A DNA stretch of 64,000 nt from Gammaproteobacteria bacterium (GCA_021773175.1 JAJFKO010000010.1:94958-158957), one strand, 5' to 3'; numbered from the stretch's first letter, positions 11,021-19,646 are shown. Numbers and translations: made by a program. Notes: a model not told the origin generated them from the sequence alone.

Positions 11021-11653
11021 GTGTTATTTAAACGTATCATTATAATTCTCTTCTTATTTATACCTGTGATCAGCTATGCTAATTCTGCTGCTGTTACGCA
11101 ACTCGAGCATTACTTACAGAATACTCAGACTATGCAAGCGCACTTTAAGCAAATTGTTAGCGACAGTGGTGGCACGGTAATGCAGAAAGTTCAAGGAGAA
11201 ATATTTTTACAAAAGCCTGGTAAATTTCGCTGGCAGACGGTGGGGATGAACAGGCAATTAATTATTATCAATCTACAAAGAGTGTGGATTTATAATATTG
11301 ATTTAAAACAAGTGACCACAAGACCTTTGCAAAAGAATAATGACACCACACCAGCGGCATTATTGTCTGGTAAAACAAGTGATTTTGCTAAGCATTTTAT
11401 TGTTAAAGTAAAACAAGCAGGAAATAAAGATCGGCTGGTCTGGTTTGATTTACAGCCTAAAAAACACAATGCGATGGTTAGCAATATGCGTATTGGTTTT
11501 CAACAAGGTGAAATTAAAAAGCTTGTTTTCCAAGATAGATTACAACAGACCACAACCATTACTTTTTTCAATATCAAACTTAACCAACCGATTAACGAAA
11601 AGCAGTTCATTTTTCATATGCCTAAAGGCGTTGACGTTTTGCGCGAAAAGTAA
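11021..11653 (+). CDS. lolA: Outer-membrane lipoprotein carrier LolA
   Basis: Periplasmic chaperone that carries lipoproteins from LolCDE to LolB. A signal peptide of about 20 residues (KRIIIILFLFIPVISYA) precedes the mature domain with MQAHFKQIVSD and GEIFLQKPGKFRWQT, typical of the LolA beta-barrel. A hydrophobic strand and LVFQDRLQQTTTITFFNIKLNQPI follow. Length 210 is normal. It starts with GTG and is probably translated with ftsK, 18 bases upstream. Confidence 0.93.
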   Translation: MLFKRIIIILFLFIPVISYANSAAVTQLEHYLQNTQTMQAHFKQIVSDSGGTVMQKVQGEIFLQKPGKFRWQTVGMNRQLIIINLQRVWIYNIDLKQVTTRPLQKNNDTTPAALLSGKTSDFAKHFIVKVKQAGNKDRLVWFDLQPKKHNAMVSNMRIGFQQGEIKKLVFQDRLQQTTTITFFNIKLNQPINEKQFIFHMPKGVDVLREK

Positions 11654-11741
11654 CCCCCTTTAATTTCTATAATATTCTAACCACTTAGATCTACCTATTA
11701 ATTGTTATATAAAACAGCATCTTAAATGTCACCGTCAAGCT

Positions 11742-11757
11742 TGGCATAGTTCTTGCA
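11742..11757 (+). promoter_or_regulatory. Sigma-54 (RpoN) type promoter before fliO-like/fliA
   Basis: TGGCATAGTTCTTGCA has GG at 11743-11744 and GC at 11755-11756, exactly 10 bases apart. It matches the -24/-12 consensus TGGCAC-N5-TTGCA except for one base. It lies 34 bases before the fliO-like start, leaving room for a start site near 11768 and the GGAGGGGG ribosome site. Confidence 0.75.
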
Positions 11758-11791
11758 TGATATACCCTGACAAATACTCGGAGGGGGCGAC

Positions 11792-12232
11792 ATGAAAAAA
11801 TTATTATTAATCAGTTTGGGATTACTCGTTTCAAGCCAAGCAATGGCGGTAACCGGCAGTGTTGGTGAATCGTTTGGGCTTATTGACGCAGAAAGCATTG
11901 TCATTGCTGTGTTGTTAATTGCGTTATGTGTTGCGTTAGGTCTTTTCATTTATAAAAAATATCGCAATACAAAATTACAAATCCGTAGTGGTATCCGCGT
12001 TTTAGAATCTATGTCGTTATCAAAACACGAAACAATCTATTTATTAGAAGTTGATAACCGAAGGGTCTTAATGGCTAGCAGTGATGGCAAACTAAGTAAA
12101 ATACATGCCTATGAAAAAGATGAACTATGTGAGATTCAGCCGCTTGAGAAAGTATCGACACAAGCTCATTCAGAACATGTTGAGATAGGCAATATTAATA
12201 AATTTTCAAAGCAGGGGATAACTGCACATTAA
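11792..12232 (+). CDS. fliO: FliO-like flagellar biosynthesis protein
   Basis: FliO assists FliP assembly in the flagellar type III export gate. The 146-residue protein has an N-terminal signal (about 1-19, ending SSQAMA), a periplasmic stub, one transmembrane segment (about 35-55, IVIAVLLIALCVALGLFIY), and a cytoplasmic domain. That domain has RVLESMSLSKHETIYLLEVDNRRVLMASSDGKLSKI, which resembles the FliO pattern of a conserved L-x-V-x-x-R-x-L-L-x-G stretch. A strong GGAGGGGG site precedes the ATG. It is next to a FliA sigma factor but no fliMNPQR genes surround it, which is unusual. The family call rests on pattern and context. Confidence 0.7.
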   Translation: MKKLLLISLGLLVSSQAMAVTGSVGESFGLIDAESIVIAVLLIALCVALGLFIYKKYRNTKLQIRSGIRVLESMSLSKHETIYLLEVDNRRVLMASSDGKLSKIHAYEKDELCEIQPLEKVSTQAHSEHVEIGNINKFSKQGITAH

Positions 12233-12279
12233 CTATAAGAAAATAATAAAGTTCATAAGAACTTATTGGGGGTTAAATC

Positions 12280-13011
12280 ATGGATATTATATTAGAAGAG
12301 CCGAGAATAAAGAATAAAATTAATGCCTCGATTGAGGTGAATGACATGGTATTGCAACATGCAACCTTGGTTCGTAGAGTTGCTAGTAAAGTTATCTGTT
12401 ATTTACCCGACGGCATGCAGTTTGATGATGTCGTACAGACAGGTATGATAGGTTTAATTGAAGCGGCAAAACAATTTGATGCGACTAAAGGTGCTAGCTT
12501 TACAACTTATGCAAGCATTCGTATTCGTGGCAAGATTTTAGATGAATTACGTAAGCTTGATTGGATGCCACGATCCGTGCAGCATAACTATCATAAAGTT
12601 ACGGAAGCTGAACGACGTGTTGTTAAAGATAAAGGGCGAGAAGCAAGCGCTACTGAAATTGCTGCTGAGTTAGAGATTGGTCTTGATGAATATCAAACAA
12701 TGCAACGCGATTTTCAAAGTGGAAAGTTTAGTGCTTTTGATGAAATAGAGGAAGTTGTCAATCATGATTGCATGTACTTTTCTGCTAAAGTTGGTACACC
12801 ACATCATGATGCACAGAATGCTGATGCAGGTTATTGTCTTATTGCGGCCATTAAAGCCTTACCAGAACGTGAGCGTAGGGTTTTAGAATATTACTATCGT
12901 GATGATATGAATTTGAGAGAGACAGCTAAAGAAATGGGGATTTGTGAATCACGTGTTTGTCAGATTCATAGTGATGCAGTGAAGCATTTAAAGGCTAAAT
13001 TTTTGGATTAA
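12280..13011 (+). CDS. fliA: RNA polymerase sigma factor FliA (sigma-28)
   Basis: Sigma-28 drives late flagellar or motility genes. The 243-residue protein has region 2 (HATLVRRVASKVICYLPDGMQFDDVVQTGMIGLIEAAKQFDATKGASFTTYASIRIRGKILDELR, given here only as the defining block about 30-85), then LDWMPRSVQ, region 3 (EATEIAAELEI-like) and region 4 (LPERERRVLEYYYRDDMNLRETAKEMGICESRVCQIHSDAVKHLK). Region 2.4 and the helix-turn-helix are intact. It follows the fliO-like gene by 47 bases behind TTGGGGG, probably in the same sigma-54-driven transcript. No anti-sigma FlgM is visible. Confidence 0.9.
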   Translation: MDIILEEPRIKNKINASIEVNDMVLQHATLVRRVASKVICYLPDGMQFDDVVQTGMIGLIEAAKQFDATKGASFTTYASIRIRGKILDELRKLDWMPRSVQHNYHKVTEAERRVVKDKGREASATEIAAELEIGLDEYQTMQRDFQSGKFSAFDEIEEVVNHDCMYFSAKVGTPHHDAQNADAGYCLIAAIKALPERERRVLEYYYRDDMNLRETAKEMGICESRVCQIHSDAVKHLKAKFLD

Positions 13012-13053
13012 TTAAATTCAACATAACAGCAAAGATTTCCTTACTACCTGTTG

Positions 13054-13090
13054 TTAAACGCCACGATTTCGTTCGTGGCGTTTAATGATT
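13054..13090 (+). terminator. Terminator after fliA
   Basis: TTAAACGCCACGA (13054-13066) pairs perfectly with TCGTGGCGTTTAA (13073-13085) around a 6-base loop. TGATTTT follows. This is a strong stem with a short U-tract. Confidence 0.75.
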
Positions 13091-13195
13091 TTACCTGGTT
13101 GTTCATAGTCGTCTGTTATTAACTAATTTATCGTAAGCCCTGTAGTTAATAAACACGGTTATTCGCAATAAAAAAGAGAATAGCGAATAAAGCAT

Positions 13196-13225
13196 TTGAT
13201 TTTCTCTCCAAGCTGTATTTATAAT
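13196..13225 (+). promoter_or_regulatory. Promoter of tRNA-Lys
   Basis: TTGATT (13196-13201) and a perfect TATAAT (13220-13225) are separated by 18 bases, and the tRNA begins 8 bases later. This is a sigma-70 arrangement. Confidence 0.7.
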
Positions 13226-13233
13226 TCCAGTTC

Positions 13234-13309
13234 GGGCCATTAGCTCAGTTGGTAGAGCAGCAGACTCTTAATCTGACGGTCATAGGTTCGACCCCTATAT
13301 GGCCCACCA
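13234..13309 (+). tRNA. tRNA-Lys (anticodon CTT)
   Basis: It has a 76-base cloverleaf. The acceptor GGGCCAT pairs with ATGGCCC, the D arm is GCTC..GAGC, the anticodon loop is CTCTTAA giving CTT, the T arm is ATAGG-TTCGACC-CCTAT, and CCA is encoded at 13307-13309. It reads AAG codons. Confidence 0.95.
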
Positions 13310-13475
13310 AACAATGAAAGTGCATGAAGAATAAATAGGTCTTTTCTAAATTGGGAGGGCTTATGAGCATCGGGTTTCAATGTGTATAATCTATTGTAAT
13401 ATCAGTTGGTTATACATTAACTGCGTTTTACTTTTAAACTGCACACCTCACATCTGAATAAATTATAAAGCCTAA

Positions 13476-13904
13476 TCACAATTTTAAGGATGCAGAGTCT
13501 GGTAGCAAGTGATGGAATGTATTCATATATAAAATAAACTTCAACTTACCAGATGCTGTGCGCTCCAGTATCCAATCTTCGCCAACAACAGATTTAATAA
13601 TATTAGGCTTAGCTTGGTTAGGATTCTCTGCTTGCCAATAAACAGTACCAATGGCTCGTACACGCTCAGGCTGTTCACAAAGTGGCATTAGATTAAATTC
13701 ACTGAATTCATGAAGTTCATTAATCCATTGTAAATGTAGTTGGTAATGTTCTTCGCAATTAAAGGTTACACCGCTCGGCATAACAACAATACGCGAATTA
13801 GGATCTAAAAAGAACTTAGCTTGTTCGGCTGCTGTACCTCCAGACATAACGGTATTAAACCATCTAGTTCCATGATCAATTACTTCGTCTAATGTAATAG
13901 GCAT
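13476..13904 (-). CDS. NTF2-like/SnoaL-type small protein
   Basis: The 142-residue soluble protein looks like a cone-shaped NTF2-like fold. An N-terminal helix (DEVIDHGTRWFNTVMSGG) precedes AAEQAKFFLDPNSRIVVMPSGVTF, a middle HLQWINELHEFSEFNL, and C-terminal strands with VRAIGTVYWQAE. Members are often isomerases or orphan ligand-binding proteins, and the sequence does not tell which. It follows the PLP dehydratase gene by 18 bases on the same strand, so the two probably form an operon. Confidence 0.6.
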   Translation of the reverse strand: MPITLDEVIDHGTRWFNTVMSGGTAAEQAKFFLDPNSRIVVMPSGVTFNCEEHYQLHLQWINELHEFSEFNLMPLCEQPERVRAIGTVYWQAENPNQAKPNIIKSVVGEDWILERTASGKLKFILYMNTFHHLLPDSASLKL

Positions 13905-13922
13905 AAATGTTCCTTATTATTG

Positions 13923-14882
13923 CTAGTTTGTTAATATTGATTTTAAAGTACCGGTACTAATATTCGCACCACTTAAGATAACAACAACATTCTTACCATG
14001 AAATTGTTCGGCATTTTTAAATAATGCCGCAATGGCAACACCAGCACTTCCTTCTACTAACATATGTTGTGCTTCAATTAGTGATATAATAGCATCTTTA
14101 ATCTCTTGTTCTGATGCTAGAATATAGTCATTAACATAGCGTTGACAGACATCAAAAGTAATTGCTTCGGGCTCTATGCCGCCTGCAGTAGCATCAGAAA
14201 GAGTAGGGAATGTCTTCATCTCAATTATTTTGCCAGCTTTGATTGATTCAGCCATGACGGGAGAATTTGCTGGTAAACAGCCTATAACTTGTGTCTGTGG
14301 TGATACGGCCTTTATATAACCGGCAATCCCTGAAATCAAACCACCGCCACCAATAGGTACTAATATCGCATCAATTTTATCGAGTTGATGAGCAAGTTCT
14401 AATGCTATGGTGCCTTGGCCGGCAATGACTTGTGGATCATTATAAGGTGAGACGTAGTACATGTTATGTTGTTTGGCATATTCACGCGCGTACAATTCAG
14501 TTTGCATGCAATCAGTTGCATAAAATTCAACAGGGATATCGTAATTGCGAATATTATTTACTTTGGTTGATGATGCGTTTTCTGGAACAAAGACGATACC
14601 TGGAAGCTTTAATTTATTTAGGCCAAAGGCGACAGCTGCGCCATGATTGCCAGATGAAGCGGTTACGATGCCTGCTTGTTTTTGTGCCGCAGTTAATGAT
14701 AATAATTTATTAAACGCGCCGCGGACTTTGAAAGCGCCGGTGTATTGAAGATTTTCACACTTCAGATAAACATTGGTATTGGTTCGCTTGCTTAAAGCTA
14801 ATGAAAAGTCTAGCGGCGTTTCACGTATGTGTGGCCGAATTCGATTCTCAGCAAGAGATATTTCATCTTTGAAATCTATCAT
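13923..14882 (-). CDS. PLP-dependent threonine/serine dehydratase family protein
   Basis: A fold-type II PLP enzyme of the catabolic threonine dehydratase/serine racemase group. It has the Schiff-base lysine in YTGAFKVRGAFNK, the SSGNHGAAVA substrate loop, the phosphate-binding glycine loop PIGGGGLISGIAGY, and the final VVVILSGAN (usually LSGGN). There is no C-terminal ACT regulatory domain, and 319 residues is the short catabolic length. It probably deaminates threonine or serine. Serine racemase or 3-hydroxyaspartate dehydratase are possible alternatives. It is the first gene of a two-gene unit with the NTF2-like protein. Confidence 0.85.
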   Translation of the reverse strand: MIDFKDEISLAENRIRPHIRETPLDFSLALSKRTNTNVYLKCENLQYTGAFKVRGAFNKLLSLTAAQKQAGIVTASSGNHGAAVAFGLNKLKLPGIVFVPENASSTKVNNIRNYDIPVEFYATDCMQTELYAREYAKQHNMYYVSPYNDPQVIAGQGTIALELAHQLDKIDAILVPIGGGGLISGIAGYIKAVSPQTQVIGCLPANSPVMAESIKAGKIIEMKTFPTLSDATAGGIEPEAITFDVCQRYVNDYILASEQEIKDAIISLIEAQHMLVEGSAGVAIAALFKNAEQFHGKNVVVILSGANISTGTLKSILTN

Positions 14883-15036
14883 GGCTAATACTCCCGTCTG
14901 GGCAAAATACTTTTTTTAAGATACTAACTTCGTAGAGTATATTAGCTTTTACTGTAAAACTGTAATCATTTAAATGCATTGTTCCATGATTTAAGCTATA
15001 TTTCTTTAGTGTATAACACCCGCTAAAGAGATGATT

Positions 15037-15768
15037 ATGGATAAATCCTCAACAACGAAACAGTCACTAGTTATGCTTCATGGTTGGTGCGGCTCCGCCG
15101 ATGATTTTGCACCGCAAAAGCAATATTTTCAGGATCAATATGATGTTTTAATTCCAAACTGGATGGATTTAATTGCTGGAAATATATTAAATGATGAGAA
15201 TATTTTTGAGAAAGCCGCCGAGACACTCTCTGAATGGATACAAAGCCAGACTAATCAATCTCCAATTTTAATAGGCCACAGTCTAGGTGGGATTTTAGCG
15301 TTACATTTAGCAGTTAATTATAATGTGAAGACTAACGGTATTATTGTGCTTGATAGTTCCTTACCATTATCTGTTGATCGTATTGCTGCATACAAGTCTC
15401 TGGCACAGAAACTCATGCGGAAGCTTGATAAAAAGATCGTGCTAGATGTTATTAATGAATATTATGTTTCTAAATACGATAATCTTAAAATTATGCAGCC
15501 TGTAGTCGAAGGCATGTTACAACGTGTTAATTTTAACTGGGCAAGAATGATGGACCATGCAGCGGACGTTGATACTGTTCAATTACTTCAGTCTTATAAA
15601 GCGCCTCTGCTTTATATCGGTTCTAGTCAGCCATTAGGTGATTTTCATTTAATACAAAAATATATGTCGCATGCGATGTTCGCACAAGTTGTTTGCTCAG
15701 GTCATTTCATCCAGCTCAATGCGGCAAAGCAAGTGAATGCTATGTTAGCGCAGATAATAATGCGCTAG
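15037..15768 (+). CDS. Alpha/beta hydrolase
   Basis: The 243-residue protein is a compact alpha/beta hydrolase. The oxyanion region is MLHGWCGSADDF, the nucleophile elbow is IGHSLGGILAL, and the C-terminal His is in SGHFIQLN. The segment KAPLLYIGSSQP is the strand that commonly precedes the acid residue, though the acid itself is not obvious. I prefer the ATG at 15037 over 15031 because AAAGAG sits six bases before it. The substrate is unknown. BioH- or esterase-like roles are possible. Confidence 0.8.
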   Translation: MDKSSTTKQSLVMLHGWCGSADDFAPQKQYFQDQYDVLIPNWMDLIAGNILNDENIFEKAAETLSEWIQSQTNQSPILIGHSLGGILALHLAVNYNVKTNGIIVLDSSLPLSVDRIAAYKSLAQKLMRKLDKKIVLDVINEYYVSKYDNLKIMQPVVEGMLQRVNFNWARMMDHAADVDTVQLLQSYKAPLLYIGSSQPLGDFHLIQKYMSHAMFAQVVCSGHFIQLNAAKQVNAMLAQIIMR

Positions 15769-15849
15769 ATATTTGAACTGTCTATATCCATGTTCGCTAG
15801 AACCTAATATGGCAACTTAAATGTTAAAAACTACGATAAAACATAAGCA

Positions 15850-16125
15850 ATGAATAAATCAGTTAAAGCTGCTAATCTCAGAATGTTACAAATTGTAGCG
15901 AAACAACTTGGAACTTCATGTGAAGAGGTTGTATTTTTAGGAGGGAGTACCATAGCGCTATTTATTACGGATCCCGCATCTCCTGATGTGCGTTATATAC
16001 TTGATGTCGATTGTATTGTAGATGTGATTTCATTAAACCAATATCATTATGGAAGCATAGCTGATGGTCGTATTAATATTTTGTTAAAAAAAGTAGAGAT
16101 GATTGCTCTGTGCAATAATTCATAA
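15850..16125 (+). pseudogene. Truncated nucleotidyltransferase-like (AbiEii-type) fragment
   Basis: Ninety-one residues carry the start of a nucleotidyltransferase fold: EEVVFLGGSTIALFITDP and then DVDCIVDV. Here the GGS and DxD motifs resemble those of AbiEii/AbiGii-type toxin proteins. Full proteins of this kind are usually well over 150 residues. The sequence departs after residue 65 and stops at 91 with a segment (IADGRINILLKKVEMIA) that resembles a family C-terminus. An internal deletion is therefore likely. It has no clear ribosome site. I treat it as a remnant, though a short functional protein cannot be excluded. Confidence 0.5.
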
Positions 16126-16463
16126 CACCATCTTTTAAACATTACATAAAACCTTGCCATTGTTAAGACAGAGTTTAATATTGCTTGAATATCAAGTTTA
16201 TAACCTTCTTACCTATAGATAATTTGCAACATGAACAGCAGTATAAATGCACCCGTCAACGCATGTTGAGAACAGCTTGCGATCACTCTTGTTGCTCAAG
16301 TCACCTCAATTAAGTTTATTAATAGAAATAAGTAAAACAAAATAGTCATTTAATAATATGTTAATTTTTTGGCGGTATCGTTGTGCTTTATTTTTTACCT
16401 ATACATGGAATGTCAGGAAGGTGAGTTTATAAATCCTAATAGTGCTTTAGGTAAATATTATGT
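16126..16463. other. 338-base gene-free stretch before the 702-residue kinase
   Basis: No ORF, RNA or terminator was recognised here. It is AT-rich and contains the TTAAT/TTAAT double half-site at 16349-16368 near its downstream end. The rest shows no repeat I can support. Confidence 0.6.
16349..16368 (+). promoter_or_regulatory. PmrA-box-like double half-site before the 702-residue kinase
   Basis: TTAAT at 16350 and TTAAT at 16361 are spaced by exactly 11 bases, each followed by xxT, as in the PmrA box cTTAATatT-N2-cTTAATatT. It is 95 bases before the kinase start. A single match is weak in AT-rich DNA. Its weight comes from similar sites before the kinase array and the bZIP-like gene. Confidence 0.5.
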
Positions 16464-18572
16464 GTGAGAAAAATGTTTCGTCGATATAGAATTGAAGAGA
16501 AAGTTCAGAAAACAAAGCAAGCAGGGCAAGTTGATACTGTTGGTAAAGGTGGCTTTAGTATTGTAAGGCATGTCGAGTATAAGGTGGCTGGCATACGTAA
16601 GCCTATTGTGTTGGCGGAGCGCAGCTCTCAAGTAAGGTCTCATGCTTATCAAACACAATTGCCAAATATATGGTTAAATTCAATCTTCTTGGCAAGGCAT
16701 CCTAATATAGTCTTCCCTGAATTTTTTGGTGTTGATGAGTATGCGTCTACTTATATTCAATTAATGTCATTAGCAGCAAGAAAGTCTTTGGATCAATATC
16801 CTCTTGCCATTAGAGATATTCCACATGTTGCAAAGTCAATTTATTCCGTCTTAAATTTTTCACATCAGACATTACATGTGGCACATGGCGATGTTAAAAC
16901 TGGAAATATACTACTAAATAATAAGGGCGTTGTTCAACTCTGTGACTTTGATGGTTCTATCTCAGAGTATTTCCGAGAAAATAAACGTACTAGATTTACA
17001 ATGTCATCAGGAAATGCGCCAATTTCTTCTGAAACGTGTCCAGAGAGTGGTGATTTATACACTGCAGCTAAAAATGCAGATAGATATGGCTTCGGTATTA
17101 TATTATTTGAGTTATATCGTGGGCCTGGGCTTAACTATGATACGAAACTAAGCATCAATTATATGCCAATAGCAACAATGATTGATATCGTGCAGCAATA
17201 TTATCTTCCAATCTTAGACCTTATTGATAAAAATTCGCAACAGCGCAAAATGATAGCTGAAAAATTGAAAGAATATATCGCAGCAGCCATAAGATGTGGC
17301 CAAGTAAAACTTTCTGTAATGCAAAAAACTATTGTTGATAAACTGTCAGACTTTTACGGAGCCGCATATGTTCAATCTAATTTACCAATAGGTTCTTTGG
17401 AACATTGCTTGATTGCCGAACAGTATCGACAAAACATTGCTGATAATCTTGAGTATGATGCTTTTTGGGATGCGCATCCCGATGCGTGCGCTATTATTAA
17501 GGCATTAGTTGTGGATTTTAATCCAGATACCTGTCAAAACGTGTGGCAGGCACTTGCTACAAGCCCTTTTTTACGCGATGCCAATGTAAACGCAAAGGTC
17601 GATACTCATATAGCTTCTGTCCATGCATTAAGTGACGAGCAAGTTGAGCTTACAATAGATGTCGTCGCTTATCGATTTCAACGCTGGCTAATACCAAAAT
17701 ATTTTGATGACAGTTTTGGCCGGTATTTTTTTGGACAGGAGAATGTTTGTAAAAGAACAGGTACCCATTTTCTTGGGACTAAAGCAGAGATGCTCACACA
17801 TATTAAGGATATTTTGCTTAGCTTGCGAAAACTAACACAACAGCCAGTTCAAAGTGTAGCACCAGTTGCATCATGTTATAGAACTACATTACGTATTTTA
17901 GACGTGTTAGGGGAAGAAAATGAAACTGATCCGATTATGGATGCAAAGTTTATCTACAAAATCCCATCAGTCAGTCGTTGGCAAAATCTTTGCGCATCAC
18001 TTGGTAACAATTCTATTTATAGAGATAGATTTCCTGAGCTTACAGAAGCCATTCGAAGCTATCAATCAGCAAAGCCAAAAGAGCGTTATGCAAAGGCATA
18101 TGCCATATATAAATTAATATTAGATATTTTAGCATTAAAACCTGGAAACTATGGGTTTGTTGAAAAAAAGATGCGGTTTGGTGAGAGATTGTTAAGGAAA
18201 CTCTATCGTAGAGTCATTCAGGAATTACATTATTTACAAGGGCATGTATTAATGCGTCATGTGAACAGAGGCATTGATATTGAAAGATTGCCTCCTGCTT
18301 TTAAAAGCAAAAAGGTTGAGCCTGAAGCAAAGCATCGTTTGGTGTCGGCAAAAACTATTCCTCGAATTGATAGTCTCGAGAATTTGCATGGAGGAGTTAA
18401 GGTTTATGATGTCGCCAGAGATAGGAATGGAGAACATGCGTTACTTATTGCTCAGCAGAGCAATCTTTGGCTCAGAGTTAATAGTGCTGGTACATCAGGT
18501 TATTCCCAAGTGCTAGCTTTGCAACAATCGGCAATCGATCAAGTTTATGAGATTGCTCGTTGTAAAAGTTAA
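16464..18572 (+). CDS. Atypical Ser/Thr protein kinase-like protein, 702 residues
   Basis: The N-terminal third is a eukaryotic-type kinase fold. A glycine loop VGKGGFSIVRHV (about 26-37) is followed by the catalytic loop HGDVKTGNILL, with His141, Asp143 and Asn148. DFD replaces DFG at 161-163, and ADRYGFGIILFELYRGP (about 205-221) fits helix F. The beta-3 lysine is not evident: IVLAERSS stands where VAIK is expected. HRD is HGD. It may be an atypical kinase or a pseudokinase. The C-terminal 450 residues match nothing I know. The start is GTG at 16464 or ATG at 16473, and neither has a strong ribosome site. Its context and PmrA-like box suggest a translocated effector, which is inference. Confidence 0.75.
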   Translation: MRKMFRRYRIEEKVQKTKQAGQVDTVGKGGFSIVRHVEYKVAGIRKPIVLAERSSQVRSHAYQTQLPNIWLNSIFLARHPNIVFPEFFGVDEYASTYIQLMSLAARKSLDQYPLAIRDIPHVAKSIYSVLNFSHQTLHVAHGDVKTGNILLNNKGVVQLCDFDGSISEYFRENKRTRFTMSSGNAPISSETCPESGDLYTAAKNADRYGFGIILFELYRGPGLNYDTKLSINYMPIATMIDIVQQYYLPILDLIDKNSQQRKMIAEKLKEYIAAAIRCGQVKLSVMQKTIVDKLSDFYGAAYVQSNLPIGSLEHCLIAEQYRQNIADNLEYDAFWDAHPDACAIIKALVVDFNPDTCQNVWQALATSPFLRDANVNAKVDTHIASVHALSDEQVELTIDVVAYRFQRWLIPKYFDDSFGRYFFGQENVCKRTGTHFLGTKAEMLTHIKDILLSLRKLTQQPVQSVAPVASCYRTTLRILDVLGEENETDPIMDAKFIYKIPSVSRWQNLCASLGNNSIYRDRFPELTEAIRSYQSAKPKERYAKAYAIYKLILDILALKPGNYGFVEKKMRFGERLLRKLYRRVIQELHYLQGHVLMRHVNRGIDIERLPPAFKSKKVEPEAKHRLVSAKTIPRIDSLENLHGGVKVYDVARDRNGEHALLIAQQSNLWLRVNSAGTSGYSQVLALQQSAIDQVYEIARCKS

Positions 18573-18595
18573 TCGAAATTAATTTATAAAGACTA

Positions 18596-19585
18596 TTAAG
18601 GTCTTCCAGACCTACCTCTAGGCCTATCAGGTGCGCGTTGACGAGATTTAGCTTTAAATGCTGCGCTAGTGGGAGTGTTTGGCTTAAATGGGTCTGTTAT
18701 CCGATGCAATTCGCCATACAGATCTTTCGTGATTTGCTTGCGTAATGGATGAGAACCCTTAGGCAATTTTGAATTAACGTCTTCGAGAAGTTGTCGCATG
18801 CCAGCTTCAGAAGAGGTTGCGCCATTTTCAACAGCTGTTTTCACAGTTTGGCGTATGCTAGTAAGATGGAGTGGTGCACCAGAGCGAAGACTTGCAGCTT
18901 TGTCATAAGTTGGACTATTTACAAAGCTAACCAAGTCCTCATATGCTGTGCCAAGTCTACTACTGACACTTGTTAACGCCATAGGGGCATTTTCAGAAGA
19001 GGCTTTTTGCATCGATGGCCCAAAGACTTCTTTATATAAATCTAAGTGTTCTTCAGGCAAGATAAGTATTAATTCAAATGTGTCGTCGGTACCAGGTATG
19101 GCGCGAGGTTGCACTTCAACGCCTTTATAAATCTGTAAACGTTGATTATATAATCCTGCAACGGTATCACTAAGGTATTTAGTTCCAGACTTAGCATTGA
19201 GGACAAATACGTTTTCAGAGTCATCAAAGGTAAATGCTGTTTTTTTAGATACAGCATGCATTGCTTTAACTACATTAGCTACAGTTTCTGCGGGGCTATC
19301 CGTATTGGCTTTTATGTAATCATCAGTTGTCTTTCGGACATCTTCAGTTTTCAGCAAGTCATATGCATCACCAATCAATTGGAATGCCTCACTATCCCCA
19401 CCTCTGTCAGGATGAGCACCAGATCGTGCTATTTGGTGATAAGCTTTTTTAATTTGAATCTGAGTGGCACTCTTCTCAACACCCAATGCTTCATAAGGTG
19501 TTTTACCACTATCTAAAATTTCTTGTAGTGCAATTCTGTCAAAAGCAGGAGGTTTTACTGATTCGTCTGATTTTCCATGAGCCAT
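18596..19585 (-). CDS. J-domain protein (DnaJ-like, non-canonical)
   Basis: Residues 29-80 form a J domain: TPYEALGVEKSATQIQIKKAYHQ, then HPD at 58-60, followed by RGGDSEAFQLIGDAYDLL. HPD activates Hsp70 ATPase. The usual G/F region, zinc fingers and CTD of DnaJ are absent. The remaining 250 residues match no chaperone domain. The C-terminus is basic and proline-rich (RQRAPDRPRGRSGRP), recalling the tail of the 596-residue protein at 3.4 kb. It follows the APH-like kinase gene by 61 bases. A host Hsp70-directed effector is possible, and an ordinary specialised co-chaperone is equally possible. Confidence 0.75.
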   Translation of the reverse strand: MAHGKSDESVKPPAFDRIALQEILDSGKTPYEALGVEKSATQIQIKKAYHQIARSGAHPDRGGDSEAFQLIGDAYDLLKTEDVRKTTDDYIKANTDSPAETVANVVKAMHAVSKKTAFTFDDSENVFVLNAKSGTKYLSDTVAGLYNQRLQIYKGVEVQPRAIPGTDDTFELILILPEEHLDLYKEVFGPSMQKASSENAPMALTSVSSRLGTAYEDLVSFVNSPTYDKAASLRSGAPLHLTSIRQTVKTAVENGATSSEAGMRQLLEDVNSKLPKGSHPLRKQITKDLYGELHRITDPFKPNTPTSAAFKAKSRQRAPDRPRGRSGRP

Positions 19586-19646
19586 TATTTACCCTCAAAA
19601 AGTATACAATTTATACAGCTAAGTATAGGCAAAACATGACCTTTTA

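Noticed and set aside
13362..13388. Eight-codon ORF with GGGAGG ribosome site after tRNA-Lys
   Set aside because: It is too short to support. It might be a leader peptide but no attenuator or downstream plus-strand gene follows.
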